Made by a program: the position numbers and the translations under genes. Source: CAVUQH01 sp963774445 (GTDB taxonomy: Bacteria > Myxococcota_A > Polyangia > Haliangiales > Haliangiaceae). Taken from it: 64,000 nt of DNA. The DNA is taken from the NCBI GenBank assembly GCA_963774445.1, contig CAVZFC010000026.1, forward strand, positions 489,284 to 553,283. Reading direction: 5' to 3'. The notes beneath the pieces were generated by a model that saw only the letters and a program-made list of their open reading frames with translations, was not told the origin of the DNA and ran no database searches. This document shows, in pieces, positions 56,732 through 64,000 of the stretch (positions within the stretch are counted from its first letter, which is position 1; every line of letters starts with the position of its first letter).

Positions 56732-58272
56732 ACGCGCCGGCGCTGTCGGTGGTCGTTGCCGTCCGCGACGGCGAGCAGACGCTGGGCGCCACCCTGGACT
56801 CCGTTCGCCGGCAGGCGTTCCGCGACTGGGAGTGCATCGTCGTCGACGACGCATCGGGCGACGGCACCGCGTCGGTGATCAAGGATTACCTGTCGCGCGA
56901 TGCCCGCTTCGAGCGGATCACGCATCGGGCCTCGGTGGGCGTGGATGAGGCCCGCGCCAGCGGCCTCCGCGCCGCCCGCGCCGGTCGCGTCTGCTTCGTC
57001 GATGCCGGCCACCAGCTCGAGACCGGGGCCCTGGCGAGCTCGACCCCGATCGACGACGCCCGGGCGGCCGCGGCGGCGGTCGACCTGTCGGCCGACGTGC
57101 TGCTGATCGCGCACAAGGACTACCACGTGCGCAGCTTCGCGCTGCTCCTGGACGCGCTGCGTGGGGCCGGGGCGACGTTTGCGTTCGTCAACCTGGCCGC
57201 GGTGTCCGGCGACGAGGGCGCGCGCGCCGCGATCGATCGCCTGGGCCTGCCGGTGATCTCCTACAACCAGCTGATGCTGGGCGGTCTCGCGCCGACCCTG
57301 GTCGTCTGCATGAACGACTGGGATCCGGCGGTGCGCCGCGTCGTGGAGGCGTGCAAGCGGGCCGGGATCCGCACGGTGGGCGTGGTCGAGGGGATCCAGG
57401 ACTACCAGGACGTCAACCGGCGGAACCGCGCCCCGTACCGAACCGTCAACGACGTAATCCTGCCGGGCGAGTTCGACACCCGGTACTTTGTCGGTGCCGG
57501 CGGCGTGCACGTGGGTGGGGTCCCGCGCATCGACGCGCTGCTCGGGGAGACACCACGCTTCCCCGCCGATCCGCTGGTGGTCATCAACAGCAACTTCACC
57601 TACGGCGTCCTGGTCGATCAGCGCGACGCGTGGGTACGCCAGGCGGTCGAGGGCTGCCGGCGCGCGGGATACGACTATGTCATCTCGCGACATCCCGCCG
57701 ATCGGGGCGACTTCACCGGCTATCAGGTCGCCGGCGACTCGATGTACGACGCCGTCCGCCGCGGCAGCGTCGTGGTCAGCCGCTTCGGCTCGGCGATCCT
57801 CGAGGCGCTGGCCATGGGCAAGCCGGTCGTCTATTTCAACCCGCACGGCGAGCGGGTCGACAAGTTCAAGCAGCCCAACGGCGCCTTCGCCATCGCGGCT
57901 TCGGTGGACGAGTTGGCCGGGGCGCTCGGCGACGCGGTCGACGACCCGCAGCGCTTCCTCGCCCACGCCGACGACTATCTCGAACTCCACTGCGGTACCC
58001 GGCGGGGCGGCCTGCCCGCCAGCCAGCGGGTCGGCTCCGCGCTCGTCAACCTCTACCGCGCGGCCCCGGCGCCCGGCCCGGCCCAGCGCGCGCGCCTCGC
58101 GTCGCTCCTCGTGGCGCAGGCGCCGCCATCCCGCGACGACCCGGGTAGCCTCCAGGCGGCATTGCGCAAGCTGCGCAAGCTGGCCCGCGATCCGCGCGGG
58201 TTCTTCGAGGACTCGCGTATTCGCCCCGTCCACCTGCTCAAACACCTGTTCTCACCAGGAAGTGGCCTATGA
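56728..58272 (+). CDS. Fusion of a short GT2 domain and a GT-B-like transferase domain
   Basis: A 514-residue protein. Residues 1-100 are the first half of a GT2 domain: LSVVVAVRDGEQTLGATLDS, WECIVVDDASGDGTASVIKD, RASVGVDEARASGLRAARAG. The acceptor half is missing. Residues about 105-470 are a two-lobe domain that looks like UDP-GlcNAc-2-epimerase or CDP-glycerol/phosphoglycerol transferases: VLLIAHKDYHVRSFALLLDA, VEGIQDYQDVNRRNRAPY, LVVINSNFTYGVLVDQRDAW, SRFGSAILEALAMGKPVVYF. The tail is basic. What it transfers cannot be told; the fold fits an acidic or polyol-phosphate addition. It overlaps genes on both sides as ATGA. Confidence 0.7.
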   Translation: MNAPALSVVVAVRDGEQTLGATLDSVRRQAFRDWECIVVDDASGDGTASVIKDYLSRDARFERITHRASVGVDEARASGLRAARAGRVCFVDAGHQLETGALASSTPIDDARAAAAAVDLSADVLLIAHKDYHVRSFALLLDALRGAGATFAFVNLAAVSGDEGARAAIDRLGLPVISYNQLMLGGLAPTLVVCMNDWDPAVRRVVEACKRAGIRTVGVVEGIQDYQDVNRRNRAPYRTVNDVILPGEFDTRYFVGAGGVHVGGVPRIDALLGETPRFPADPLVVINSNFTYGVLVDQRDAWVRQAVEGCRRAGYDYVISRHPADRGDFTGYQVAGDSMYDAVRRGSVVVSRFGSAILEALAMGKPVVYFNPHGERVDKFKQPNGAFAIAASVDELAGALGDAVDDPQRFLAHADDYLELHCGTRRGGLPASQRVGSALVNLYRAAPAPGPAQRARLASLLVAQAPPSRDDPGSLQAALRKLRKLARDPRGFFEDSRIRPVHLLKHLFSPGSGL

Positions 58273-58922
58273 GATGGATCGACATCAGCGTCCCGGTCGC
58301 CGAAGAAGGCATGCCGCTCTGGCCAGGCAGTCAACCCGTGCGCTTCGAGAAGCAGCTCAGCCTCAAGCGCGGCGATCATGCCGACGACACGGTGATGTCG
58401 ATGGGCATCCACACGGGCACGCACATCGACGCGCCCAGCCACTTCGTTCCCGGCACCAGTACGATCGACCAGCTCGACCTGGAGGTGTTCGTCGGCCCTT
58501 GCTGGGTCGCCGACTGCCGGCGCTGTCCCCGCGTGGGCGCCGCCGAGCTGCGGGCCGCCGGCATTCCCGACGGCGTCGAGCGGGTGCTCCTGCGCACCGA
58601 CAACGACGGCAAGTGGGGCCCGGCGTTCGATCCGTCGTTCGTCGGCGTCGCGCTCGACGGCGCCGAGTGGCTGGTCGAGCGCGGCGTGCGCCTGGTCGGT
58701 GTCGATTACCTGTCGGTGCAGCCGTACGGCGACACCAACGAGATTCACCGCACCTTGCTTCGCGCCGGAGTTCCGGTCGTCGAGGGGCTGCGCATGGACA
58801 TGGTGGAGCCCGGCCCGTACACGCTGATGTGCCTGCCGATGAAGCTGGTGGGCATCGAGGGCGCGCCCGCGCGCGCGCTGCTGCTGCCCCCCGGCGCGCT
58901 GCCGGACGAGATGATGCAATGA
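58269..58922 (+). CDS. Cyclase-family metal hydrolase (kynurenine-formamidase-like)
   Basis: A 217-residue protein with the family motif HTGTHIDAPSHF (metal-binding histidines and aspartate) after IDISVPVAEEGMPLWPGSQP, and GVDYLSVQPYGDTNEIHRTL near residue 155. Members hydrolyse or cyclise amides and esters; kynurenine formamidase is one example. No tryptophan-catabolism gene is nearby. In the capsule locus it sits next to a hydroxyacid dehydrogenase and an SDR, which hints at making or attaching an acid or lactone substituent. Starts as ATGA overlap; ends as ATGA overlap. Confidence 0.83.
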   Translation: MRWIDISVPVAEEGMPLWPGSQPVRFEKQLSLKRGDHADDTVMSMGIHTGTHIDAPSHFVPGTSTIDQLDLEVFVGPCWVADCRRCPRVGAAELRAAGIPDGVERVLLRTDNDGKWGPAFDPSFVGVALDGAEWLVERGVRLVGVDYLSVQPYGDTNEIHRTLLRAGVPVVEGLRMDMVEPGPYTLMCLPMKLVGIEGAPARALLLPPGALPDEMMQ

Positions 58923-59869
58923 GCAAACGCGGCAAGGTCCTCATCACCGCCCCCTACTTCTTTCCGGTGGTCGAGCGGTTTCGCCCCCGGCTGGAGGCCG
59001 CCGGCCTGGAGCTGGTCGTTCGTCACGTCAACGAGCGCGCCGAAGAAGAAGATCTGCTCGAGGTCATCGGCGACATCGACGGCGTCATCTGCGGCGACGA
59101 CCGCTTCACTCCGCGGGTGCTGGCGGCGGCGCCGAAGCTGCGCGTCATCTCCAAGTGGGGCACCGGCATCGACTCGATCGACCGCGAGGAGTGCGGTCGC
59201 CGCGGCGTGGCCGTGTGCAACACGCCCAACGCCTTCACCGTCCCGGTGGCCGATACGGTGCTCGGCTACGCCCTGGCGTTCGCGCGCAACGTGGCGTCGA
59301 TGGACCGGGCGATGAAGGCCGGCACCTGGCAAAAGATTCCCGGCTTCGCGCTGTCCGAGCGCACGGTCGGGATCGTCGGTGTGGGCAACATCGGGCGCCG
59401 CGTCGCCGGGCTGTTCTCGGCCTTCGGCGCTCGCATCCTCGGCCGCGACATCGTCAACATCCCGGGCGAGGTGCTGGACAAGACCGGCATGCGCTCGGTC
59501 GGCCTCGACGAGATCCTGGGCGAGAGCGACATCGTCAGCGTCAACTGCGACCTCAACCCGACCAGTCACCACCTGATCCGGCGCGAGACGCTGGCCAAGA
59601 TGAAGCCGACGGCGTTTCTCATCAATACCGCCCGCGGACCGATCGTCTGCGAGGCGGACCTGTGCGACGCGCTCTCCCGCGGCGTCATCGGCGGCGCTGC
59701 TCTCGACGTGTTCGAGGACGAGCCGCTGCCGGCCGGCAGCCCGTTGCGGCAGATGGACAACGTCTTGATCGCGCCGCACAACTCCAACAGCAGCCCGACC
59801 GCGTGGGAGCGGGTGCACGAGAGCACGGTCGCCAACCTGCTGCGAGTGCTGGAGGAGGCGCTTGTCTGA
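58919..59869 (+). CDS. D-2-hydroxyacid dehydrogenase (phosphoglycerate-dehydrogenase-like)
   Basis: A 316-residue NAD-dependent dehydrogenase. The substrate domain starts KVLITAPYFFPVVERFRPRL; the NAD site is VGIVGVGNIGRRVAGLFSAF; catalytic residues lie in LINTARGPIVCEADL (Arg), FEDEPLPAGSPLRQM (Glu) and IAPHNSNSSPTAWER (His). It oxidises or reduces a 2-hydroxy acid; serine biosynthesis is possible, but the position in a capsule operon suggests supply of a hydroxy or keto acid for decoration. Overlaps on both sides. Confidence 0.88.
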   Translation: MSKRGKVLITAPYFFPVVERFRPRLEAAGLELVVRHVNERAEEEDLLEVIGDIDGVICGDDRFTPRVLAAAPKLRVISKWGTGIDSIDREECGRRGVAVCNTPNAFTVPVADTVLGYALAFARNVASMDRAMKAGTWQKIPGFALSERTVGIVGVGNIGRRVAGLFSAFGARILGRDIVNIPGEVLDKTGMRSVGLDEILGESDIVSVNCDLNPTSHHLIRRETLAKMKPTAFLINTARGPIVCEADLCDALSRGVIGGAALDVFEDEPLPAGSPLRQMDNVLIAPHNSNSSPTAWERVHESTVANLLRVLEEALV

Positions 59870-60605
59870 GCGGGTCGTGCTGATCACTGGCGTCAGTCGG
59901 GGCATCGGTCGGGCCGCGGCCGAGGCGTTTCGCGCCGCCGGTTGGCGCACGGTCGGGCTCGACCTGCAGCCCGGCGGCGACGCCGTGGTCGACCGCTTCG
60001 CAGTCGCCGACCTGGCCGACGCTGCGGCGGTGTCGGAGGTCGCCCGCGAGGTCGGCGAGCGCGAGGGGCGCCTGGACGCCCTGGTCAACAACGCCGCCCG
60101 GCAGGTGTGCAAGCCGCTGGGCGAGACCAGCCTGGCCGACTGGGACGCGGTGATGAGCGTCAACCTGCGCGCGCCGTTCTGGCTGATGCACGAGCTCCTG
60201 CCGCTGCTCCGGGCCAATCGCGGGGCCGTGGTCAACGTCGCGTCGGTGCACGCGGTGGCGACCTCGACCGAGATCCTGGCGTATGCCACCAGCAAGGGCG
60301 GGCTGGTGGCGATGACCCGCGCGGCGGCGCTGGAGCTGGCGGTCAACGGCGTGCGCGTCAACGCGCTGCTGCCCGGCGCCGTCGACACGCCGATGTTGCG
60401 CGACGGCTTTTCGCGCCGGCCCGGTCGCGACGCCGACGCCGAGATGGCCGCATTCGCCGGGCGTCATCCGCTCGGCCGGGTTGCGCGCCCCGACGAGATC
60501 GCGCAAGCGATCCTGTTTCTCGCCGACGGCGAGCGGTCGTCGTACGTGACCGGGACCAGCCTGGTGGTCGACGGCGGCGTGACCGCGCGGCTGAGCACGG
60601 AGTGA
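59862..60605 (+). CDS. Short-chain dehydrogenase/reductase
   Basis: A 247-residue classical SDR. NAD(P) motif ITGVSRGIGRAAAEAF, structural NNAARQVCKPLG (NNAx), catalytic serine in VVNVASVHAVA and YATSK with tyrosine and lysine, then LLPGAVDTPMLRDGF and VTGTSLVVDGG. The start is TTG 59862, which overlaps the previous gene by 8 bases and follows GGAGGAGG-type sequence. With the dehydrogenase next door it may act on a sugar or acid precursor for the polymer. Confidence 0.88.
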   Translation: MSERVVLITGVSRGIGRAAAEAFRAAGWRTVGLDLQPGGDAVVDRFAVADLADAAAVSEVAREVGEREGRLDALVNNAARQVCKPLGETSLADWDAVMSVNLRAPFWLMHELLPLLRANRGAVVNVASVHAVATSTEILAYATSKGGLVAMTRAAALELAVNGVRVNALLPGAVDTPMLRDGFSRRPGRDADAEMAAFAGRHPLGRVARPDEIAQAILFLADGERSSYVTGTSLVVDGGVTARLSTE

Positions 60606-60614
60606 GCGCTGGCG

Positions 60615-62162
60615 GTGTGGAGACCCGTGCGCCAGCGCCGGCGATCGATCCTGGTCGTGGCCGGGCCAGACTGCGCCGAGGCAGCGCGCCGGGCCATCGA
60701 GCAGGCCGCGCCCGGCGAGCCGCACGTCCTCGTCGGCCCTGACGCCGACGCCGGCGACCTGGCCGGCATCGACTACGATCGCGTGGCCGCCTACGGGCTG
60801 GACGACGGCCAAGCGCTGTCCGACCCGCTCATCCGCGACGCCTTCAGCCGGCGCCTGCGCTGGCTGCGCCGCCTGAGTGACGGCGGCGCGCTGGCGCCGT
60901 ATCGGCCGTGGCGGGCGCTGGCCGGCGTGCGGCCGCGGGTGCTGGTGGTCTTCCCCGGCGCGCCCATCCCGCTCGACAAGGGCTCCAACCAGCGCGCCTT
61001 CAACCTGGTCTGGCACCTCAACCGCGCCGGCATCGCCACCGATCTGCTGCTGACCACGGCATCCCGGCGCTCGCTTCCGCGGCTGGCCGAGCTCCTCGGT
61101 GCCGTCGCGCCGCGCGTCTTCACCTATCGCAACGACAAGCCGATGCTGCCGCCGCGGCAGCGCGCGCGGCGGACCGTCGAGCGCGCCTATCGCCTCGCCG
61201 GCGGTGCCTGGCGCAAGCCGCCGGACCTGTTCGCCGAGCGGCTGGCCACGCGCGGCGCCCGCGACGGCCGCCGCCAGCTCGGCCGTCTGGTCGCCGGCGG
61301 CGACTACGACGCAGTGATCGTCAGCTTCGCGTGGATGACCGGGCTGGTCGACGCGGTGCGCCCGCGGGTTTCGGCGGCCGTGCGCTGGTTGTGCGACACC
61401 CACGACGTGCAGTTCGCCCGCGGCGAAACCCTCAACCGCGGACAGCGACGGCTGGGCGTCAGCGCCGCGCGCGAGCGGGACGCCGAGCTGGCGGCCCTGG
61501 GCGCCTACGATCGCGTCATCGCCATCTCGCCGTCGGACGCGGACGAGCTGGCGCGCAATCTGGGCGACGACCGGGTCATCCTCGCGCCGACCGGCTTCGA
61601 CTACGCCGTCCAGCCGCTGCCCGAGGTCGCCGCCCGGCCGCCGTTCACCTTCGGCTTCCTCGGGCGCGCCATGGACGCCAACGCGGCGGCGCTGGCGCTG
61701 CTGGTGCGCGACTGGTGGCCGGCGATCGAGCGCGCGGCCCCGGGCAGCCGGCTCTTGGTCGCGGGCACCATCTGCGGGCGCGCCGACGTGCGAGCGCTGG
61801 TGGCCGGACGCGGCAGCATCGAATTGCTCGGCTTCCTGCCCACCCTGGCCGACTTCTACCGGCGGATCGACATCGCCCTCAATCCGGTGGTGGTCCAGGG
61901 TGGGCTCAACTTCAAGTCGATCGAGGCGCTGGCCGCCGGGCGCCTGCTGGTGACCACGCCGATGGGGGCGCGCTGCCTGGGTGAGGGCGCGCCGGTCGCC
62001 GTCGCCGAGACCGGCGCCGAGGCGGCCCGGCTGGTGCGCGCGTTCGTCGACGAACCGGAGCGGCTGCACGAGGAGCGGCGGCGCGCGCAGCGCTGGTGCC
62101 GAGAACAGTTCTCCGAGCAGCGCACCTACGCCGCCCTGAGGAGCTACCTCCGTGGCCCGTGA
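60615..62162 (+). CDS. GT4-like glycosyltransferase
   Basis: A 515-residue GT-B transferase. A long N-terminal part (1-95) lacks a clear family match. The GT-B core begins RPRVLVVFPGAPIPLDKGSN (glycine-rich acceptor lobe) and RWLCDTHDVQFARGETLNRG, then FTFGFLGRAMDANAAALALL, SRLLVAGTICGRADVR, IDIALNPVVVQGGLNFKSIE (E-x7-E-like donor site region) and RLLVTTPMGARCLGEGAP. It starts GTG 60615 and overlaps the next gene by 11 bases. Probably adds one sugar of the repeat unit; the sugar cannot be inferred. Confidence 0.83.
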   Translation: MWRPVRQRRRSILVVAGPDCAEAARRAIEQAAPGEPHVLVGPDADAGDLAGIDYDRVAAYGLDDGQALSDPLIRDAFSRRLRWLRRLSDGGALAPYRPWRALAGVRPRVLVVFPGAPIPLDKGSNQRAFNLVWHLNRAGIATDLLLTTASRRSLPRLAELLGAVAPRVFTYRNDKPMLPPRQRARRTVERAYRLAGGAWRKPPDLFAERLATRGARDGRRQLGRLVAGGDYDAVIVSFAWMTGLVDAVRPRVSAAVRWLCDTHDVQFARGETLNRGQRRLGVSAARERDAELAALGAYDRVIAISPSDADELARNLGDDRVILAPTGFDYAVQPLPEVAARPPFTFGFLGRAMDANAAALALLVRDWWPAIERAAPGSRLLVAGTICGRADVRALVAGRGSIELLGFLPTLADFYRRIDIALNPVVVQGGLNFKSIEALAAGRLLVTTPMGARCLGEGAPVAVAETGAEAARLVRAFVDEPERLHEERRRAQRWCREQFSEQRTYAALRSYLRGP

Positions 62163-63693
62163 CGTCGCCCTGATCCAGTGCGGCGACCACTGGGAAAACC
62201 AGCAGCGGATCCTGCCGTTGGCGCTGGGCCTCGCCGCGCGGGGCTGGCATCCGGTGGTGATGACCTACGCCCGCCATCAGGGGGCGCTGTTCCTGCGCAG
62301 CGGCATCGACGTGCGCCCGCTCGACAGCGCGCGCCCGCGCATCGCCGCGCTGGGCGCGCTGGCGGCGAATCGCCACTACCGCGGCGTGGACGTGGACGAG
62401 GTCGCGCGCATCGAATCGGCACGTGACCCGGCGCGCTTCTCCAGCGCGCACGCCCGCGCCCGCCGGCGGCTGGAGATCACCCGGCGCATCGATCAGCTGG
62501 ACGCCGTGCTCGAGCTGACCCGGCCGACGCGGGTGTACATCTGGAACGGACTGACCGGTGTGGTCGCCAACTGCCTGCGCGCGATGACCGCCCGCCAGGG
62601 GATCGACGCGCACTACCTCGAGCGCGGGCTGCTTCCCGGCTCGCTGTTCGTCGACCCCGAGGGAACCAACGCCAACAGCCAGCTCCACCGGCTGACGCTG
62701 GACGAGCTGCCCGACGCCGAGCCGGCGGCGATTCGCACCGCTCGCCACGAGCCGCCCGCCGGGTTGAGGGCCCGCGCCGGGGACGCCGCGCGCCTCGTCT
62801 TCGTGCCGCTACAGGTGCAGCGGGACGCCAACATCCTGTTTCACTCCCAGATGTCCGGCGGGATGCCGGCGCTGGTCGAGTTGGTTGCGGAAGCCGTGCG
62901 CGGCCTCGACGCCGTGGCGGTGATGCGCCGTCACCCGGAAGAGGTGGACACGTTCGACCTGCCCGTGCGGCCGCAGCTGCGCTTCATCGACGACGGCCCG
63001 GTCGACGACTGGTGCGACGCCGCCGACCTGGTCGTCACCGTGAACTCCACCGTCGGCCTGACGGCGCTGGTGCGCGGGCGCCCGGTCGTGGCCCTGGGCC
63101 GTGCCATCTACACCAACAAGGGGCTGTGCGTCGAGGCCGAGCCGGGCGGGCTGGCCGCCGTGCCTCGCCGACGAGGCGAGCTATCGGCCACCGGATCGGT
63201 CCGCGTGGACCGCTTCCTCGCCGTGCTCCTCGCCCGGTACACGGCGCGGGCCGGCCACCTTCCGCCGCTGGTCGACGAGCGGCCCCGGCGCCCCGGTGCC
63301 GACGCCGGCCCGATTCACCCGTACGGCGTCGCGCCCGAGGTCGTGCGCGAGCGGTGGCAGCAGGCCTGGAAGCCGCCGCTGGGGCCGCGCGGCCGATTCG
63401 GCGTCAGCGGAACGTGCAATATCGGGCCAAACGACCGGGTCGGGCTGACCTACCGCCGCCGACGAGGCCGTGGATGCGGAGGCGGTTGCCGCCGCGGCTC
63501 GCGGCGCTGCTCGGCGCTCCGGCAACCGGCCGGCGAGGAGCCACCGGTCGAGGTCGTGGTCTGCCCGCAGGGACGCGAGCCGGTCGCTCGGCGCGCGCAC
63601 CGTGCTCGTGGTGGACGGCCTGCTCGAGCCGCACCTCGGCTGGCTGCTCGGCCGCCGGCGCGGCGTCTTCGCCGGCGGCTGGTGACGCGGTAG
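62152..63693 (+). CDS. KpsS/LipB-like capsular polysaccharide protein, disturbed C-terminus
   Basis: Residues 1-375 are KpsS-like: IQCGDHWENQQRILPLALGL, YLERGLLPGSLFVDPEGTNA, LVFVPLQVQRDANILFHSQM, VAVMRRHPEEVDTFDL, LVVTVNSTVGLTALVRGRPV and GRAIYTNKGLCVEA. The same FVPLQV and NSTVG motifs appear in KpsS of this window, so it may be a paralogue that works on another acceptor. Past about residue 425 (63.45 kb) the frame becomes arginine-rich; pieces that look coding lie in another frame (DEAVDAEAVAAAARGAARR, TVLVVDGLLEPHLGWLLG, stop at 63685). Several small indels there are likely. A third-frame piece ends in an ATGA overlap at 63773, another possible true end. Confidence 0.72.
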   Translation: MARDVALIQCGDHWENQQRILPLALGLAARGWHPVVMTYARHQGALFLRSGIDVRPLDSARPRIAALGALAANRHYRGVDVDEVARIESARDPARFSSAHARARRRLEITRRIDQLDAVLELTRPTRVYIWNGLTGVVANCLRAMTARQGIDAHYLERGLLPGSLFVDPEGTNANSQLHRLTLDELPDAEPAAIRTARHEPPAGLRARAGDAARLVFVPLQVQRDANILFHSQMSGGMPALVELVAEAVRGLDAVAVMRRHPEEVDTFDLPVRPQLRFIDDGPVDDWCDAADLVVTVNSTVGLTALVRGRPVVALGRAIYTNKGLCVEAEPGGLAAVPRRRGELSATGSVRVDRFLAVLLARYTARAGHLPPLVDERPRRPGADAGPIHPYGVAPEVVRERWQQAWKPPLGPRGRFGVSGTCNIGPNDRVGLTYRRRRGRGCGGGCRRGSRRCSALRQPAGEEPPVEVVVCPQGREPVARRAHRARGGRPARAAPRLAARPPARRLRRRLVTR

Positions 63694-63769
63694 GATGCGG
63701 CGGCGTGCGCTACGACGATGATGACTTCCGCCGCCAGTGCGACCGACCGCTGTCGGTTGACGACGTCAC

Positions 63770-64000
63770 ATGATCCTCGGCGTGCGCGCCCACGACGACA
63801 ACCCGTGGGTGATCGAGCGGCTGCGCCTGCTGGCCGGCTACTACGACCCGTTCCCGGCGGTGTTGGTCGTGGACGTCGGCTCGGCGGAGCCGCACCGGAG
63901 CGCGATAGAGCGAGCGTGCCGCGACGGCGGCTTCGAATACCTGCGCGTAGACGACGACGGAGTCTACTCGCAGTCGGTCGCGCGCAACCGCGGCGCGGCG
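63770..64000 (+). CDS. Glycosyltransferase, partial (runs off the window)
   Basis: An open reading frame from ATG 63770 to the last base, 77 codons. It begins MILGVRAHDDNPWVIERLRL, then VLVVDVGSAEPHRSAI and YSQSVARNRGAA. The acidic VVDVGS position and the S-x-A-R-N-x-G-A pattern are GT-A/GT2 features, so it is probably another capsule glycosyltransferase. The ATGA overlaps a stop at 63771-63773 in another frame, the usual join in this operon. No upstream in-frame extension exists because of a stop at 63758. Confidence 0.6.
   Translation, partial: MILGVRAHDDNPWVIERLRLLAGYYDPFPAVLVVDVGSAEPHRSAIERACRDGGFEYLRVDDDGVYSQSVARNRGAA

Noticed and set aside
59685..62069. Minus-strand open frame of 794 codons opposite capsule genes
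   Set aside because: It crosses parts of three genes with clear motifs on the plus strand; a high-GC artefact.

Overview
This 64 kb window is chromosomal DNA from a high-GC Gram-negative bacterium. Codon third positions are strongly GC-biased, GTG and TTG starts are common, and genes often overlap by 4 bases. PAS hybrid kinases, a CheB-CheR fusion, an FHA-type sigma-54 activator and a long ABC-dependent capsule locus together suggest a Myxococcota or other deltaproteobacterial-type lineage; that placement is inference. I recognised no rRNA, tRNA, CRISPR array, insertion sequence or prophage.

Layout. 1-13.4 kb: the start of a fluoride exporter gene (crcB), a kinase-less CheB-CheR-PAS protein, three soluble PAS hybrid histidine kinases, a ClC chloride channel/antiporter and glgX. 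13.4-18.6 kb: a phosphoribosyltransferase, an NtrC-type response regulator, a small protein with two DUF1540-like modules, a membrane/coiled-coil protein, a two-CBS protein and a small hypothetical. 18.7-27.6 kb: a compact glycogen operon, glgC-glgA-glgP-glgB-GH57, with synthesis and breakdown enzymes on one strand. 27.7-28.5 kb: a lone histidine-kinase dimerisation domain, a MerR regulator with a classical MerR-type promoter/operator, and a long inverted repeat. 28.5-33.4 kb (minus strand): lipoprotein, C39-like peptidase, RimK-like ATP-grasp ligase, GCS2-type carboxylate-amine ligase and N-formylglutamate-amidohydrolase-like protein; the last four are tightly coupled and look like a small peptide-making and peptide-trimming pathway. 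33.5-42.5 kb: egtB, a haloalkane-dehalogenase-like hydrolase, the FHA sigma-54 activator, a beta-CASP metallohydrolase, an aminotransferase, a PEBP/YbhB protein, an RluA pseudouridine synthase, a Dabb protein and a HAD phosphatase.

42.9-64 kb: one very long plus-strand capsule operon. It carries the whole Kdo supply route (kpsF, kdsA and a kdsC-kdsB fusion), the export machine (kpsM, kpsT, kpsE-like, kpsD-like), the Kdo-linker transferases kpsC and kpsS, and then a strain-specific part: galE, glycosyltransferases, an acylneuraminate-type cytidylyltransferase, a cyclase-family hydrolase, a hydroxyacid dehydrogenase and an SDR. The window ends inside another glycosyltransferase gene.

Caution about the sequence: glgX, glgB and galE each switch reading frame once, and in each case removing one base of a doubled base (AA, TT, CC) restores a canonical motif. 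The ends of the first capsule glycosyltransferase (near 56.05 kb) and of the second KpsS-like gene (63.4-63.7 kb) also look frame-disturbed. A common cause such as assembly indels is more likely than so many independent pseudogenes, but only re-sequencing can tell.
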